A DNA stretch of 64,000 bases, taken from Georgenia soli. GTDB lineage: Bacteria > Actinomycetota > Actinomycetes > Actinomycetales > Actinomycetaceae. Under the pieces are notes generated by a model. It was not told the origin of the DNA and ran no database searches. It saw only the letters and a list, made by a program, of their open reading frames with translations. The stretch spans positions 62,001-126,000 of the forward strand of contig NZ_PDJI01000004.1 of the NCBI RefSeq assembly GCF_002563695.1. The letters run 5' to 3'. Shown in pieces: positions 18,306-28,125 of the stretch. The translations under genes were made by a program, and so were the position numbers. Numbering within the stretch: the first letter of the stretch is position 1; each line of letters starts with the position of its first letter.

Positions 18306-20453
18306 TCAGACCGCGGCGTTCTCCACCGGCAGGCGGGGCACGTCGCCGGCGGGCTCGAAGCCCCACACCTGCCCGAAGAAGCTCAGCTCCGCCAGGGCGG
18401 CGGCCTCGATGTTCTCCGCGCGGCGGAAGCCGTGCCCCTCGCCCTCGAACATCACGACGGCGACCGGCAGCCCCTTGGCGCGGACGGCGTCGGCCATCAG
18501 CTCGGCCTGGTTCGGCGGCACGACCTTGTCCTCGGTGCCCTGGAGCAGCACGATCGGCGCCGAGAGCCGGTCGGTGTGGTGGACGGGAGAGCGGTCGCGG
18601 TACGTCTGCTGCGCCTCCGGGTACGGCCCGACGAGCCCGACGGGGTAGCGAGACTCGAACTTGTGCGTGTCGCGCGCCAGCGCCTCCAGGTCCCCGATCC
18701 CGTACCGGCTGGCGCCGGCGGTGAAGGTGTCGGTGAAGGTCAGGGCCGCGAGGGTGGTGAACCCGCCGGCACTGCCGCCCCGGATGCCCAGGCGCGCCCG
18801 GTCGACCAGCCCCGTCGCGGCGAGGTGCTCGGCCCCGCTGGCGCAGTCGGCGACGTCGACGACGCCCCAGGCGCCGTCCAGCCGCTCCCGGTACGCGCGA
18901 CCGTATCCGGTGGAGCCGCCGTAGTTGACGTCGAGCACCGCGAAACCGCGTGTGGTCCAGAACTGCACCGCGAGCGAGAACACGGCGCGGGTGGCGGAGG
19001 TGGGGCCGCCGTGGCTGAGCACCAGCAGCGGCGGTCGCTCGCCGTCCGGGCCGCGGAAGCGGGTGGACGCGGGCGGGTAGAAGAATCCGTGCGCCTGCGC
19101 GCCGTCCGGAGTCGGCCAGGAGATCCCCTCGGCGACCGAGATGTCGCCGCCGTCCAGCGTGATCTCGCTGCTGCGGCGCAGGACGGTGACGTCGGCGCCC
19201 GGGTGCGACGCCCCGCTGCGCACCTCCAGCACGGCGGTCGGTCGAACCGCGGAGGCGGCCACGACGACGACACGCCCCTCGGCGGCGGCCACCTCCTGGG
19301 GCTCCCAGCCGCCGGACCACTCCTCGAGCTCGCCGTTGGCGAGCCGCACGGCGCCGAGGTGCCACCGGCCCTCGCGCGTCCAGGCGCACACCAGGTGTTC
19401 GTCGTCGAGCACCGCGACCGTGCGCGGCCCGAACCGCCACTGCGGGCCTGTGAACTCCATCTCCGCCGGGTGCAGCGCCCTGGTGCGCCGTTCCTGCCCG
19501 GGGCGCAGGCCCTCGGTGCGGTAGAGGTTCCACCAGCCGGTGCGGTCGTCGACGTGGACCAGGTCCCCGGTCTGGGTCCACAGCGGCTGGGCGACGCTGA
19601 CGCCGTCGCCGCCGGCGACGACCTCGTCCGTGGTGGGCAGGCCCTCCGGCGTGAGCTCGGCCACGTGCAGCGACGAGCTGGTCCAGGGCATGTGCGGGTG
19701 GTCCCACGAGACCCAGGCCAGACGGGCGCCGTCGGGGCTGAGCGTGGGGGAGACGACGAAGTCCGTGCCGGCGGCGACCACCGTCACGGCGCTGTCCTGC
19801 CCACCGTCGGAGCCGGTGTCGTGGCCGCCTTCGCCGTGTTCGCCGTCGGGAACGTTGCCGGAGCCGATGCCGCCGACCGCGCGCTCGCCGGCTGTGCCGC
19901 CCGAGGCGGAACCGTCCAGGGGGATGCGGACAAGCTCGTTGACCGGCTCCTGGCCGCTCGCCACCGGGCCGTGGTCCTCCCGCACCGCGTACACGACCTC
20001 CCGCACGAGGTCGATCACCGGGTCGGCGAACCGCCACGGGCCGGGCGGCGTCAGCGGGACCGCCACGGGCGCCGGGGAGGCGGAGGCGTGGTTGCCGCGC
20101 CCGCCACCGACGCCGACGCGGTACAGGCGCCCGTCGGTGGCGTGCGAGAGGACGATCACGCCGTTCCGCACGGCGTAGGCAGCGCCGCCGTACTCGTGCA
20201 CGCGGGACCGCACGTCGACGGGCTCGCCGCCGGGCATGGTGGTCACGACGTCGGCGACCGTGCCGTCGGCGCGGCGCCGCACCAGGACGGCGCGTCCGGC
20301 CTCCTCGGGCCGGTCCTCGAGCCAGTACACGTCCGCCCCGTCGACCTGCGGCAGGCTCAGGCCCACGGCCCGCTCCGTGAGGGTGCGGGCGGCCACCGGT
20401 GACTCCCAGGTGCCGTACGGGGCCTCCTGGCGCGCGGCGTCGTTGTCGATCAT
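18306..20453 (-). CDS. S9 family (prolyl oligopeptidase) peptidase
   Basis: A 715-residue cytoplasmic peptidase. The N-terminal half has beta-propeller-like repeats (segments such as DGARLAWVSWDHP). The C-terminal alpha/beta hydrolase domain carries the catalytic triad Ser561 (GGSAGG), Asp642 (GTEDKVVPP) and His674 (EGEGHGF). These order and spacings match acylaminoacyl/dipeptidyl peptidases of family S9. The ATG at 20453 is preferred to an upstream frame extension because a TAGGGT hexamer ends seven bases before it. An acidic/Gly-rich insertion around residues 215-230 lies between propeller blades. No signal peptide is visible. Confidence 0.92.
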   Translation of the reverse strand: MIDNDAARQEAPYGTWESPVAARTLTERAVGLSLPQVDGADVYWLEDRPEEAGRAVLVRRRADGTVADVVTTMPGGEPVDVRSRVHEYGGAAYAVRNGVIVLSHATDGRLYRVGVGGGRGNHASASPAPVAVPLTPPGPWRFADPVIDLVREVVYAVREDHGPVASGQEPVNELVRIPLDGSASGGTAGERAVGGIGSGNVPDGEHGEGGHDTGSDGGQDSAVTVVAAGTDFVVSPTLSPDGARLAWVSWDHPHMPWTSSSLHVAELTPEGLPTTDEVVAGGDGVSVAQPLWTQTGDLVHVDDRTGWWNLYRTEGLRPGQERRTRALHPAEMEFTGPQWRFGPRTVAVLDDEHLVCAWTREGRWHLGAVRLANGELEEWSGGWEPQEVAAAEGRVVVVAASAVRPTAVLEVRSGASHPGADVTVLRRSSEITLDGGDISVAEGISWPTPDGAQAHGFFYPPASTRFRGPDGERPPLLVLSHGGPTSATRAVFSLAVQFWTTRGFAVLDVNYGGSTGYGRAYRERLDGAWGVVDVADCASGAEHLAATGLVDRARLGIRGGSAGGFTTLAALTFTDTFTAGASRYGIGDLEALARDTHKFESRYPVGLVGPYPEAQQTYRDRSPVHHTDRLSAPIVLLQGTEDKVVPPNQAELMADAVRAKGLPVAVVMFEGEGHGFRRAENIEAAALAELSFFGQVWGFEPAGDVPRLPVENAAV

Positions 20454-20460
20454 GGGCGTC

Positions 20461-20466
20461 ACCCTA
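20461..20466 (-). promoter_or_regulatory. Candidate -10 element of the S9 peptidase gene (leaderless)
   Basis: On the minus strand TAGGGT is followed by seven bases and then the ATG at 20453. No recognisable -35 or ribosome-binding site accompanies it. Confidence 0.35.
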
Positions 20467-20510
20467 GTGGGCGCCCGGCGGGCCACGTCGCCACGGGGCG
20501 CCTACGGTTC

Positions 20511-20516
20511 TACAGT
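20511..20516 (+). promoter_or_regulatory. Candidate -10 element of dxs
   Basis: TACAGT lies 45 bases before the dxs ATG in the divergent gap with the S9 peptidase gene; GGAAGGAG precedes the start codon as a ribosome-binding site. Confidence 0.35.
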
Positions 20517-20560
20517 GGTGGGCTGGCGCGTGCCCCGGCCCGCCACGAGGAAGGAGCACC

Positions 20561-22474
20561 ATGAGCTACCTGGAGCGCATCCGGCGACCCGCCGACCTGC
20601 GCACGCTGAGCACCCCCGAGCTGGAGGTGCTCGCCAAGGAGATCCGCGACTTCCTCGTCGCCTCCGTCTCACGGACCGGCGGCCACCTCGGGCCGAACCT
20701 CGGCGTGGTCGAGCTGACGCTCGCCGTCCACCGTGTCTTCGACTCCCCGGCGGAGCACATCGTCTTCGACACCGGGCACCAGGCGTACGTCCACAAGCTC
20801 CTCACGGGGCGGCAGGACTTCTCCGAGCTGCGTCAGCGCGGCGGCGTGTCCGGCTACCCCTCCCGGGCGGAGTCGGACCACGACGTGGTCGAGAACTCCC
20901 ACGCCTCGACGGCGCTGAGCTGGGCGGACGGCATCTCCAAGGCCAACCAGCTGCGCGGCCTGCACCACCGGTCCGTCGTCGCGGTCATCGGCGACGGTGC
21001 CCTGACCGGCGGGATGGCCTGGGAGGCCCTGAACAACATCGCCGAGGGCCAGGACCGCTCGCTCGTGATCGTGGTCAACGACAACGGGCGCTCCTACGCC
21101 CCGACGATCGGCGGCCTCGCGCACCACCTCGATGCGCTGCGCACCACCAGGAGCTACGAGAAGGTGCTGGACTGGGGCAAGCGCACCCTCCAGCGTTCGG
21201 GGACCCCCGGCAAGGTCGCGTTCGACGCCCTGCACGGGATGAAGAAGGGGATCAAGGACGTCATCGCCCCGCAGGGCCTCTTCGAGGGGCTCGGCATCAA
21301 GTACATCGGCCCGGTCGACGGTCACGACGTGGCCGCGATGGAGACCGCGCTCGCACGGGCGAAGGCGTTCGGCGGTCCGGTGATCGTCCACGCCATCACG
21401 GAGAAGGGGCGCGGGTACACACCCGCCGAGACGGACGTGGCCGACAGGTTCCACGCCGTCGGCGTCATCCACCCCGAGACCGGACTGCCCGTCGCACCCT
21501 CCCGGTTCGGCTGGACCTCCGTCTTCGCGGAGGAGATCGTCGAGATCGGACGACGGCGCAGCGACGTCGTGGCCCTCACCGCGGCGATGCTCGCGCCGGT
21601 CGGCCTCGCCCCCTTCGCGGAGGAGTTCCCGGACCGCGTGTTCGACGTCGGGATCGCCGAGCAGCACGCCGTCACCTCGGCGGCCGGCATGGCGTACGCG
21701 GGGCTCCACCCCGTGGTGGCGCTGTACGCGACGTTCCTCAACCGCGGCTTCGACCAGGTCCTCATGGACGTCGCGCTGCACCGGGCGGGCGTGACCTTCG
21801 TGCTCGACCGCGCCGGTCTGACCGGGGACGACGGCGCCTCCCACAACGGAATGTGGGACATGGCCTTGCTGCGCACGGTCCCCGGCCTGCGCCTGGCCGC
21901 GCCGCGCGACGAGGACACCCTGCGAGCTGAGCTGCGGGAGGCGGTCGCCGTCGACGACGCTCCCACGGTGCTGCGCTACCCCAAGGGGGCGTTGCCGCAG
22001 TCGCTGCCCGCGGTCGGCCGGCAGGGCACGGTCGACGTGCTCGCCCGCCACGGCGGCGTCCCGCGGGTGCTGGTGGTCGGCGTCGGCGTCATGGCGCACA
22101 CCGCTGTGGAGGTCGGGGCAGCCCTGGACGCACAGGGCATCGGCTCGACCGTCGTCGACCCGCGCTGGGTGCTGCCGGTCCCCACGGACCTGCTGTCCCT
22201 CGCCCGCCAGCACGACCTCGTGGTGACCGTGGAGGACGGTCTGGTCACCAACGGCGTCGGGTCGGCCGTGCGCGACGCGCTCGCGGCAGCAGGCACCGAC
22301 GTCCCGGTGCGCAGCCACGGCATCCCGCACGCGTTCCTCGAGCACGCCTCCCGCGCGCAGCTCGTCGAGGAGCACCACCTGCGGGGCCAGGACATCGCCC
22401 GCGAGGCCGCGTCCGCGGTTGCCGCCCTCACCGGTGCGGCCGAGGTCCGCCCCGTCGACCGGCCGGCGGGCTGA
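20561..22474 (+). CDS. dxs: 1-deoxy-D-xylulose-5-phosphate synthase
   Basis: A 637-residue thiamine-diphosphate enzyme condensing pyruvate and glyceraldehyde-3-phosphate, the first step of the MEP isoprenoid pathway. It contains [16 protein letters not shown] (residues 40-55), the ThDP/Mg motif starting GDGALTGG (residues 144-151) and ending in NN about 158, the second-half pyrimidine domain with [16 protein letters not shown], and the C-terminal transketolase-like domain. Length is normal. The position between the TrmA-like gene and RNase D matches the conserved actinobacterial order, with extra genes inserted on both sides. Confidence 0.97.
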   Translation: MSYLERIRRPADLRTLSTPELEVLAKEIRDFLVASVSRTGGHLGPNLGVVELTLAVHRVFDSPAEHIVFDTGHQAYVHKLLTGRQDFSELRQRGGVSGYPSRAESDHDVVENSHASTALSWADGISKANQLRGLHHRSVVAVIGDGALTGGMAWEALNNIAEGQDRSLVIVVNDNGRSYAPTIGGLAHHLDALRTTRSYEKVLDWGKRTLQRSGTPGKVAFDALHGMKKGIKDVIAPQGLFEGLGIKYIGPVDGHDVAAMETALARAKAFGGPVIVHAITEKGRGYTPAETDVADRFHAVGVIHPETGLPVAPSRFGWTSVFAEEIVEIGRRRSDVVALTAAMLAPVGLAPFAEEFPDRVFDVGIAEQHAVTSAAGMAYAGLHPVVALYATFLNRGFDQVLMDVALHRAGVTFVLDRAGLTGDDGASHNGMWDMALLRTVPGLRLAAPRDEDTLRAELREAVAVDDAPTVLRYPKGALPQSLPAVGRQGTVDVLARHGGVPRVLVVGVGVMAHTAVEVGAALDAQGIGSTVVDPRWVLPVPTDLLSLARQHDLVVTVEDGLVTNGVGSAVRDALAAAGTDVPVRSHGIPHAFLEHASRAQLVEEHHLRGQDIAREAASAVAALTGAAEVRPVDRPAG

Positions 22475-22525
22475 CCCGGCCCCTTCCCTCGCCGGAGGAT
22501 TGACCTGGCCCACGCCCTCGGCGCA

Positions 22526-22567
22526 GCCCTCCAACCGGAGTGTGCGGCCCTCCAACCGGAGTGCGCA
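22526..22567. repeat. Two tandem 21-base repeats with mini-hairpins
   Basis: Units at 22526-22546 and 22547-22567 differ at only one or two positions; each holds CTCCAACCGGAG, a four-pair stem-loop. They sit between the convergent 3' ends of dxs and the DUF222 gene. No other gene or terminator is evident in this 129-base gap. Confidence 0.6.
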
Positions 22568-22603
22568 GCTTCGGTGGACGTCACGGCCATGTAGCGACGG
22601 CCT

Positions 22604-24436
22604 TCAGAAAGGCGGGGACTCGTCGGGGTGGCCGTGGCGGGGCAGGGTGGTGACGTGTCCGTCGGGGGTGCGGCGGTAGCGGTGGCCGCTGGGGGTGGTC
22701 CAGATGAAGGTCCCGGGTTGGGGTTGTTCGACGTGGAAGGCGCCGCAGGTCTTGCGGGGGTGGTCGTGCTCGCACATGGGTGCGAGGTTGTAGACGGCGG
22801 TGTGGCCGCCGCTCGCCCAGGAGACGGAGTGGTCGAGCTGGCAGTGGCGGGCCGGGACGGTGCAGCCGGGGGCGATGCAGGTGCGGTCGCGTTCGCGGAC
22901 GAGGCGGGCCATGTCGGCCGGGGGCCGGTAGGTGGTGCGGCCGACGTCGAGGACGGTGCCGGTGAAGGGGTCGACGACGACGCGGCGCCAGGTCCCGCCC
23001 AGGGCGAGGGCGCGGGCGGCCTCGTGGGTGATGGGGCCGACGCCGTCGAGGTGGGCGATCGGCCCGTCGGGTTCGTCGCCGTAGGTGTCCAACGGGTCCC
23101 CGTCCGGGGCGGGCGGGAAGAACGCCGACCCCCACGTACCGCCGGGCGGGCCGCCGCTGTCGCCCGGGCTGCCGGTGCCGGCCGGGCCCGGTGAAGCACC
23201 GGCGTCTGGTTCCGCGCCGGTGCCGCAGGCGGCCGCGCCCTGGGATCTCTGGGCGGCGGTGCCGACGAGGACTCCGGTGGCGGGCAGGTCCGGTGGGAGG
23301 GCGACGGCGAGGGGGACGGTGAGGTTGACGGTGATCTTGTCCGACAGGGCGAACGGACCGGTGGGGCCGCCCGGTCCGGGCGCCTCGCCGATGCGGCCGG
23401 CGGCGAACGCGCCGGCGGCCATGGCGACCGCGGCGTCGAAGCGCAGCTGGTCGGTGGTGCGGGCGTCGCCGGCGGCGCGGGCGGCGACCGCGGCGGCCTG
23501 CAGGGTCGCGTCCAGGACGATGAGCTCGTGGGCGGGGCCGTCGAGCAGCATCGTCGCGGTGCCGTCCCGCCCGGGCCGCAGGTGGGTGGCCTTGCGGGCG
23601 GCGGCGGCGCGGCGTTGCCGGTCGTGGGCGTCGGGCGGGTCGGCGGCGACCAGGGCGGCGTTCAGGTCGCGCTGGAGCTGGGGGTGGGTGCGCCGCGGCG
23701 CGGTGGGCAGGACGGTGTCCTGGACGCCCCAGGCGACCGGGCCGGGCCGGCCGGACAGGGCGGTGGCGATCATCCGGGCCTTGCGCGCGTCGATCAGCCC
23801 CGCCGCCAGCGCGTCCCCGGTGGGGGCGAGGACGCCGGTGAAGGCGTGCCCGAGGTCGACCAGCTTGCCGGCCTCCTGCCGGGTGACCCCCAGGCGCATG
23901 CCGAGCTCGTCGGCGGCGAGGTCGACGTCGCTCACGCCGCGACGGGTGGGCATTCGGCCGTGCATGGAGTCCCGTCCCGCGAGGGCGGCCGCGGCGCGGG
24001 CCGCGCCGGCCGCGGCGGCGGCCTCGACCCGGCGGAAGGCGGCGACGACCTCGACCGCGGTGTAGTCGTCGACCTCGTCGGGCTCGACCGCCAGCAGCAG
24101 GCCGAGCAGCTCCCCGTCCGGCGCCGCGTGCGCGAGCAGGCCCGCGCCTTCCTCGGACTCCGAGAGCACCGCCCCGACCGGACGCCCCCCGACCCGGCCC
24201 GGCACCGCACCCACCGGGCGTAGGGCGGGCACGAGCTGCCGGCGATCCGCCGGCCCGGCCGTGCGCTCTGGGCCGGCCGGCCCACTGTCGTGGTCGTCCT
24301 GATCGACCGGCGCGTCCGGGACGGCCGAGCCCGCGTGCCGGGCGCAGCCCACCCCCAGCCGGCACCACAGGCACCGGTCCCGACCGGCCGCCCCTCCGAC
24401 GTCGTCGTCCCCCGGAATCTCAGCATCATCGCTCAT
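22604..24436 (-). CDS. DUF222 / HNH endonuclease domain protein (REP13E12-type)
   Basis: A 610-residue protein. The N-terminal helical DUF222 domain (about residues 90-380) has the family segments AAFRRVEAAAAAGAARAAAALA and LAPTGDALAAGLIDARKARMIATAL. A Gly/Pro-rich linker follows (about 400-450). A C-terminal HNH nuclease domain occupies residues 520-570: CIAPGC, RHCQLDHSVSWASGG and NLAPMCEHDHPRKTCG supply the His/Asn metal and catalytic residues and zinc cysteines. Members of this family occur in many copies in actinobacteria (13E12 repeats in mycobacteria), some under LexA control. A LexA-type box overlaps this gene's promoter. The physiological substrate is unknown; a DNA-damage or mobile-element role is inferred. 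Confidence 0.88.
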   Translation of the reverse strand: MSDDAEIPGDDDVGGAAGRDRCLWCRLGVGCARHAGSAVPDAPVDQDDHDSGPAGPERTAGPADRRQLVPALRPVGAVPGRVGGRPVGAVLSESEEGAGLLAHAAPDGELLGLLLAVEPDEVDDYTAVEVVAAFRRVEAAAAAGAARAAAALAGRDSMHGRMPTRRGVSDVDLAADELGMRLGVTRQEAGKLVDLGHAFTGVLAPTGDALAAGLIDARKARMIATALSGRPGPVAWGVQDTVLPTAPRRTHPQLQRDLNAALVAADPPDAHDRQRRAAAARKATHLRPGRDGTATMLLDGPAHELIVLDATLQAAAVAARAAGDARTTDQLRFDAAVAMAAGAFAAGRIGEAPGPGGPTGPFALSDKITVNLTVPLAVALPPDLPATGVLVGTAAQRSQGAAACGTGAEPDAGASPGPAGTGSPGDSGGPPGGTWGSAFFPPAPDGDPLDTYGDEPDGPIAHLDGVGPITHEAARALALGGTWRRVVVDPFTGTVLDVGRTTYRPPADMARLVRERDRTCIAPGCTVPARHCQLDHSVSWASGGHTAVYNLAPMCEHDHPRKTCGAFHVEQPQPGTFIWTTPSGHRYRRTPDGHVTTLPRHGHPDESPPF

Positions 24437-24439
24437 GCA

Positions 24440-24455
24440 TCAAACATACGTTCGA
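24440..24455 (-). promoter_or_regulatory. LexA (SOS) box overlapping the DUF222-HNH promoter
   Basis: Minus-strand TCGAACGTATGTTTGA differs at one position from the actinobacterial LexA consensus TCGAAC-N4-GTTCGA. The same stretch supplies a TATGTT -10-like hexamer ending six bases before the box's edge and the ATG at 24436, so LexA binding would block RNA polymerase directly. Confidence 0.75.
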
Positions 24456-24754
24456 CCACCGACATCCGCCCCGGACCGCCCCTCCGCTGGGGACAGAGGG
24501 GACGCCCGGTGGCTTGTGGATGTCGGCTCCGGGCACGCGGCGCTGTCGGGCGACAGGTTCGCGCCCACCGTGCTTGACGCCGGTGTGCCGCTGCGCGCCC
24601 CGGGCGCGGGCATCGCGATGGGGGCGGACAGCACTTGGCCCGCCGACTGATCCAGAGGTGTTCGTAGAAGGCAGTGAAAGCGCCCGGAGCACGATCCCGC
24701 GTTCTCGTCATAAGCGAGCCGAGTGACCTGGCGCACGTGTACCTCTGTGCGTCG

Positions 24755-24770
24755 TGTGAGGAGGCTCATG
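24755..24770 (+). promoter_or_regulatory. CRP/GlxR-like site upstream of pflB
   Basis: TGTGA-GGAGGC-TCATG matches 8 of 10 conserved positions of TGTGA-N6-TCACA. It is located about 100 bases before the pflB start and about 50 bases before a TTGACA, a plausible activator position. The match is not strong enough to be certain. Confidence 0.25.
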
Positions 24771-24872
24771 CAGGGGTCCGGTCCATGGTCCCAGCTGTCC
24801 GTTCCGCCCGGTTCGTAGCGTTGACAGCGAGGGGCCGCAAGGGTTGTCGGCCCGCACGAGGAGGCAGGAAAC

Positions 24873-27143
24873 ATGGCCACCACGACCGTGAACCACGCGG
24901 GGACGTCAGAGGCCCCGGGGGAGCCGTGGCGCGGGTTCGCGCCGGGCACCTGGCAGGACGGGATCGACGTCCGCGACTTCATCCAGCGCAACTACACCCC
25001 CTACACCGGTGACGCCGGCTTCCTCGCCGGGCCCACCGCGCGGACCACGTACATCTGGGACGTCCTGTCCGGGATGTTCCCGGAGGAGCGCGCGAAGGGG
25101 GTCCACGACGTCGACCCGACGACCCCGGCGGGGATCACCGCCCACGCCCCGGGCTACATCGACCGCAAGGACGAGCTCATCGTCGGCCTGCAGACCGACG
25201 CCCCGCTCAAGCGGGCGATCATGCCCTACGGGGGCTGGCGGATGGTCGAGACCTCCCTGAAGACCTACGGCTACGAGGTCGACCCGGTGATGAAGGAGAT
25301 CTTCACCAAGTACCGCAAGACCCACAACCAGGGCGTCTTCGACGTCTACCCGCCCGACGTCCGCAAGGCGCGCAGCGCGCACATCGTCACGGGCCTGCCC
25401 GACGCCTACGGCCGCGGCCGGATCATCGGCGACTACCGCCGCGTCGCCCTGTACGGCGTCGACGCGCTCATCGCAGGGAAGAAGGCCGAGCGGGCCGAGC
25501 TCGACGCCGAGCGTTCCGTCGAGGACGTCATTCGCGACCGCGAGGAGAACACCGAGCAGATCCGCGCGCTGGGCGAGCTCAAGGAGATGGCCGCGTCCTA
25601 CGGCTACGACATCTCCCGGCCCGCGGCCACGGCGCGTGAGGCCATCCAGTGGCTCTACTTCGCCTACCTCGGTGCCGTGAAGGAGCAGAACGGCGCAGCG
25701 ATGTCGCTGGGCCGGACGTCGACCTTCCTCGACGTCTACATCGAGCGAGACCTCCTCGACGGGGTGCTGACAGAGTCCGAGGCGCAGGAGCTGATCGACG
25801 ACTTCGTCATCAAGCTGCGCATCGTGCGGTTCCTGCGCACCCCGGAGTACGACGAGCTGTTCTCCGGCGACCCGACCTGGGTCACCGAGTCCATCGGCGG
25901 CATGGGTGAGGACGGGCGCACGCTCGTCACCAAGAACTCCTTCCGCATGCTGCAGACGCTGTACAACCTGGGCCCGGCGCCGGAGCCCAACCTCACGGTC
26001 CTCTGGAGCGACGCGCTGCCCGAGGGCTTCAAGCGGTTCTGCGCCCAGGTCTCCATCGACACCTCGGCGATCCAGTACGAGTCCGACGCCCAGATCTCCG
26101 GCGCGTGGGGCGACGACGCCGCCATCGCCTGCTGCGTCTCGCCGATGGCCGTGGGCAAGCAGATGCAGTTCTTCGGCGCCCGCGTCAACGTGGCGAAGGC
26201 TCTCCTGTACGCCATCAACGGCGGGCGGGACGAGAACTCCGGCCAGCAGATCGCGCCGGTCTCCGAGCCGGTGGTCGGCGACGTCCTGGACTACGACGAG
26301 GTCGTCGCGAAGTACGACGTCCTCCTCGACTGGCTGGCCGCCACCTACGTCGACGCGCTCAACTGCATCCACTACATGCACGACAAGTACGCGTACGAGC
26401 GGCTCGAGATGGCGCTGCACGACAAGGAGGTGCTGCGGACCATGGCCTGCGGCATCGCCGGCCTGTCGGTTGCGGCCGACTCGCTCTCCGCGATCCGCTA
26501 CGCCACGGTCCGGCCGGTGCGCCGCGAGGACGGGCTGGTCGTGGACTACGAGGTCGAGGGGTCCTTCCCGATGTTCGGCAACGACGACGACCGCGTCGAC
26601 GAGATCGCCGTCACCATCGTCGAGAAGTTCATGGCGAAGATCCGGGCCCTGCCCACCTACCGCAACTCGGTGCACACCCAGTCGGTGCTGACGATCACCT
26701 CGAACGTCGTCTACGGCAAGCACACCGGGAACACACCGGACGGGCGCCGTTCCGGAGAGCCGTTCGCACCGGGCGCCAACCCGATGAACGGGCGCGACAC
26801 CCACGGCATGCTCGCCTCCGCCCTGTCGGTGGCGAAGCTGCCGTACTCGGAGGCGCAGGACGGCATCTCGCTGACCAACACGGTGGTCCCGTCGGGCCTT
26901 GGGCGCACGAAGGACGAGCAGGTGACGAACCTGGTGGGTCTCCTCGACGCCTACACCGGCTCGGACGGGTATCACATGAACGTCAACGTGCTGAACCGGG
27001 ACACCCTCTACGACGCCATGGAGAACCCGGAGAAGTACCCGCAGCTGACCATCCGGGTCTCCGGCTACGCCGTGAACTTCGTCCGGCTGACGCGCGAGCA
27101 GCAGCTCGACGTCATCTCGCGTACGTTCCACGGCACCGTCTGA
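24873..27143 (+). CDS. pflB: Formate C-acetyltransferase (pyruvate formate-lyase)
   Basis: A 756-residue glycyl-radical enzyme converting pyruvate and CoA to acetyl-CoA and formate under anoxic conditions. The catalytic cysteine pair Cys420-Cys421 lies in [13 protein letters not shown] and the radical glycine is Gly731 in RVSGYAVNF, 26 residues from the C-terminus as usual. The ATG is preceded by GAGGAGGC. The activating enzyme gene follows after 76 bases containing a hairpin. This pair implies fermentative or micro-oxic metabolism. The insertion point, between dxs and RNase D, is not part of the ancestral actinobacterial order, so the pair was probably placed here by rearrangement or transfer. 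Confidence 0.97.
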   Translation: MATTTVNHAGTSEAPGEPWRGFAPGTWQDGIDVRDFIQRNYTPYTGDAGFLAGPTARTTYIWDVLSGMFPEERAKGVHDVDPTTPAGITAHAPGYIDRKDELIVGLQTDAPLKRAIMPYGGWRMVETSLKTYGYEVDPVMKEIFTKYRKTHNQGVFDVYPPDVRKARSAHIVTGLPDAYGRGRIIGDYRRVALYGVDALIAGKKAERAELDAERSVEDVIRDREENTEQIRALGELKEMAASYGYDISRPAATAREAIQWLYFAYLGAVKEQNGAAMSLGRTSTFLDVYIERDLLDGVLTESEAQELIDDFVIKLRIVRFLRTPEYDELFSGDPTWVTESIGGMGEDGRTLVTKNSFRMLQTLYNLGPAPEPNLTVLWSDALPEGFKRFCAQVSIDTSAIQYESDAQISGAWGDDAAIACCVSPMAVGKQMQFFGARVNVAKALLYAINGGRDENSGQQIAPVSEPVVGDVLDYDEVVAKYDVLLDWLAATYVDALNCIHYMHDKYAYERLEMALHDKEVLRTMACGIAGLSVAADSLSAIRYATVRPVRREDGLVVDYEVEGSFPMFGNDDDRVDEIAVTIVEKFMAKIRALPTYRNSVHTQSVLTITSNVVYGKHTGNTPDGRRSGEPFAPGANPMNGRDTHGMLASALSVAKLPYSEAQDGISLTNTVVPSGLGRTKDEQVTNLVGLLDAYTGSDGYHMNVNVLNRDTLYDAMENPEKYPQLTIRVSGYAVNFVRLTREQQLDVISRTFHGTV

Positions 27144-27161
27144 CCCGACGACGGCGGAGCC

Positions 27162-27193
27162 GCCGCCCGCCCCGGCCCACCGGGGCGGGCGGC
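27162..27193 (+). terminator. Perfect 14-base hairpin between pflB and pflA
   Basis: GCCGCCCGCCCCGG (27162-27175) pairs fully with 27180-27193 across a CCCA loop, 18 bases after the pflB stop and 26 bases before the pflA ATG. It could act as an attenuating terminator or as a 3' stabiliser that keeps pflB transcripts more abundant than pflA. Confidence 0.6.
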
Positions 27194-27219
27194 ACCCGGA
27201 AGAACGACCAGGAGGAACG

Positions 27220-28125
27220 ATGACCGCGATCCTCGGCGCCCCCGCCACCGGCGTCGTCGCCCCCGACGGCATCAACGGCTTCTACGAGCCGGTCCCCGAG
27301 GACAACGTCCCACGGCTGCGCCGCTCCGCCGGCACCGCCGGGATCGAGGTCGCCGGGGAGATGTCCCACGCCGAGCACCTCGCCGCCGTGCGCGCGGGCG
27401 AGATCGGCTCCATGCACTCCTGGGAGCTCGTCACCGCCGTCGACGGACCCGGCACCCGCCTGACCGTCTTTCTCGCCGGGTGCCCGCTGCGGTGCCTGTA
27501 CTGCCACAACCCCGACACGCTGAAGATGAAGGACGGCGAACCGGTCGCCGTCGACACGCTGCTGACACGCGTGCGGCGGTACCTGCCCGTCTTCCGGGCC
27601 ACCGGCGGCGGCCTCACGGTCTCGGGCGGCGAGCCGCTCATGCAGCCGGCGTTCCTCGGCCGCCTGCTCCGCGGCGCGAGGGAGATGGGCGTGCACACGA
27701 CCATCGACACCTCCGGCTTCCTCGGCACCCACGCCTCGGAGGCGCTGCTCGACGACCTCGATCTCGTCCTGCTGGACGTGAAGTCGGGGCTGCCCGAGAC
27801 CTACCGGCGTACGACCGGCCGGGACCTGCAGCCGACGCTCGACTTCTCGCGCCGGCTCTCGGACCGCGGCACGGCCATGTGGATCCGCTTCGTGCTCGTC
27901 CCGGGGCTGACCGACGCGTACGACAACGTCGAGGCCGTCGCCGACCACGTCGCCACCCTCGCCACCGTGCAGCGGGTGGAGGTCCTCCCGTTCCACCAGA
28001 TGGGGCGCGACAAGTGGGACCGCCTCGGCATGACGTACGAGCTCGGCGACACCGCCGCGCCCGAGCCGGAGCTGGTCGAGCGGGTGCGCGGCCAGTTCCG
28101 CGAGCGGGGCCTGACGGTCTACTGA
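27220..28125 (+). CDS. pflA: Pyruvate formate-lyase-activating enzyme (radical SAM)
   Basis: A 301-residue radical-SAM protein that installs the glycyl radical on PflB using SAM and a [4Fe-4S] cluster. The cluster motif is Cys88-x3-Cys92-x2-Cys95 (AGCPLRCLYCHNPD), followed by GGGLTVSGGEPLMQP (the GGE SAM-binding motif) and LLDVKSGLPETYR. About 65 residues precede the conserved core (SMHSWELVTAVDGPGTR), longer than in the Escherichia coli enzyme. The upstream AGGAGG supports the ATG at 27220, although a shorter form starting near Met48 is possible. Its stop overlaps the convergent FadB-like gene by seven bases. Confidence 0.95.
   Translation: MTAILGAPATGVVAPDGINGFYEPVPEDNVPRLRRSAGTAGIEVAGEMSHAEHLAAVRAGEIGSMHSWELVTAVDGPGTRLTVFLAGCPLRCLYCHNPDTLKMKDGEPVAVDTLLTRVRRYLPVFRATGGGLTVSGGEPLMQPAFLGRLLRGAREMGVHTTIDTSGFLGTHASEALLDDLDLVLLDVKSGLPETYRRTTGRDLQPTLDFSRRLSDRGTAMWIRFVLVPGLTDAYDNVEAVADHVATLATVQRVEVLPFHQMGRDKWDRLGMTYELGDTAAPEPELVERVRGQFRERGLTVY

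Larger units (their letters stand above)
24437..24872. other. 436-base divergent intergenic region, DUF222 gene to pflB
   Basis: Apart from the LexA box at the left edge, a CRP-like half-palindrome (24755-24770) and an isolated TTGACA (24821-24826), I see no gene here. The small open frames on both strands have no ribosome-binding sites or recognisable motifs. This is the longest gene-free stretch in the window. Confidence 0.6.

Noticed and set aside
22604..24436. DUF222-HNH gene as a mobile element or intein-like homing unit
   Set aside because: No terminal inverted repeats, target duplications, transposase or integrase flank it; I treat it as an ordinary gene with a nuclease domain.
24426..24711. 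Several 60-95 codon frames in the gap between the DUF222 gene and pflB
   Set aside because: They overlap each other on both strands, lack ribosome-binding sites and show no recognisable motif.
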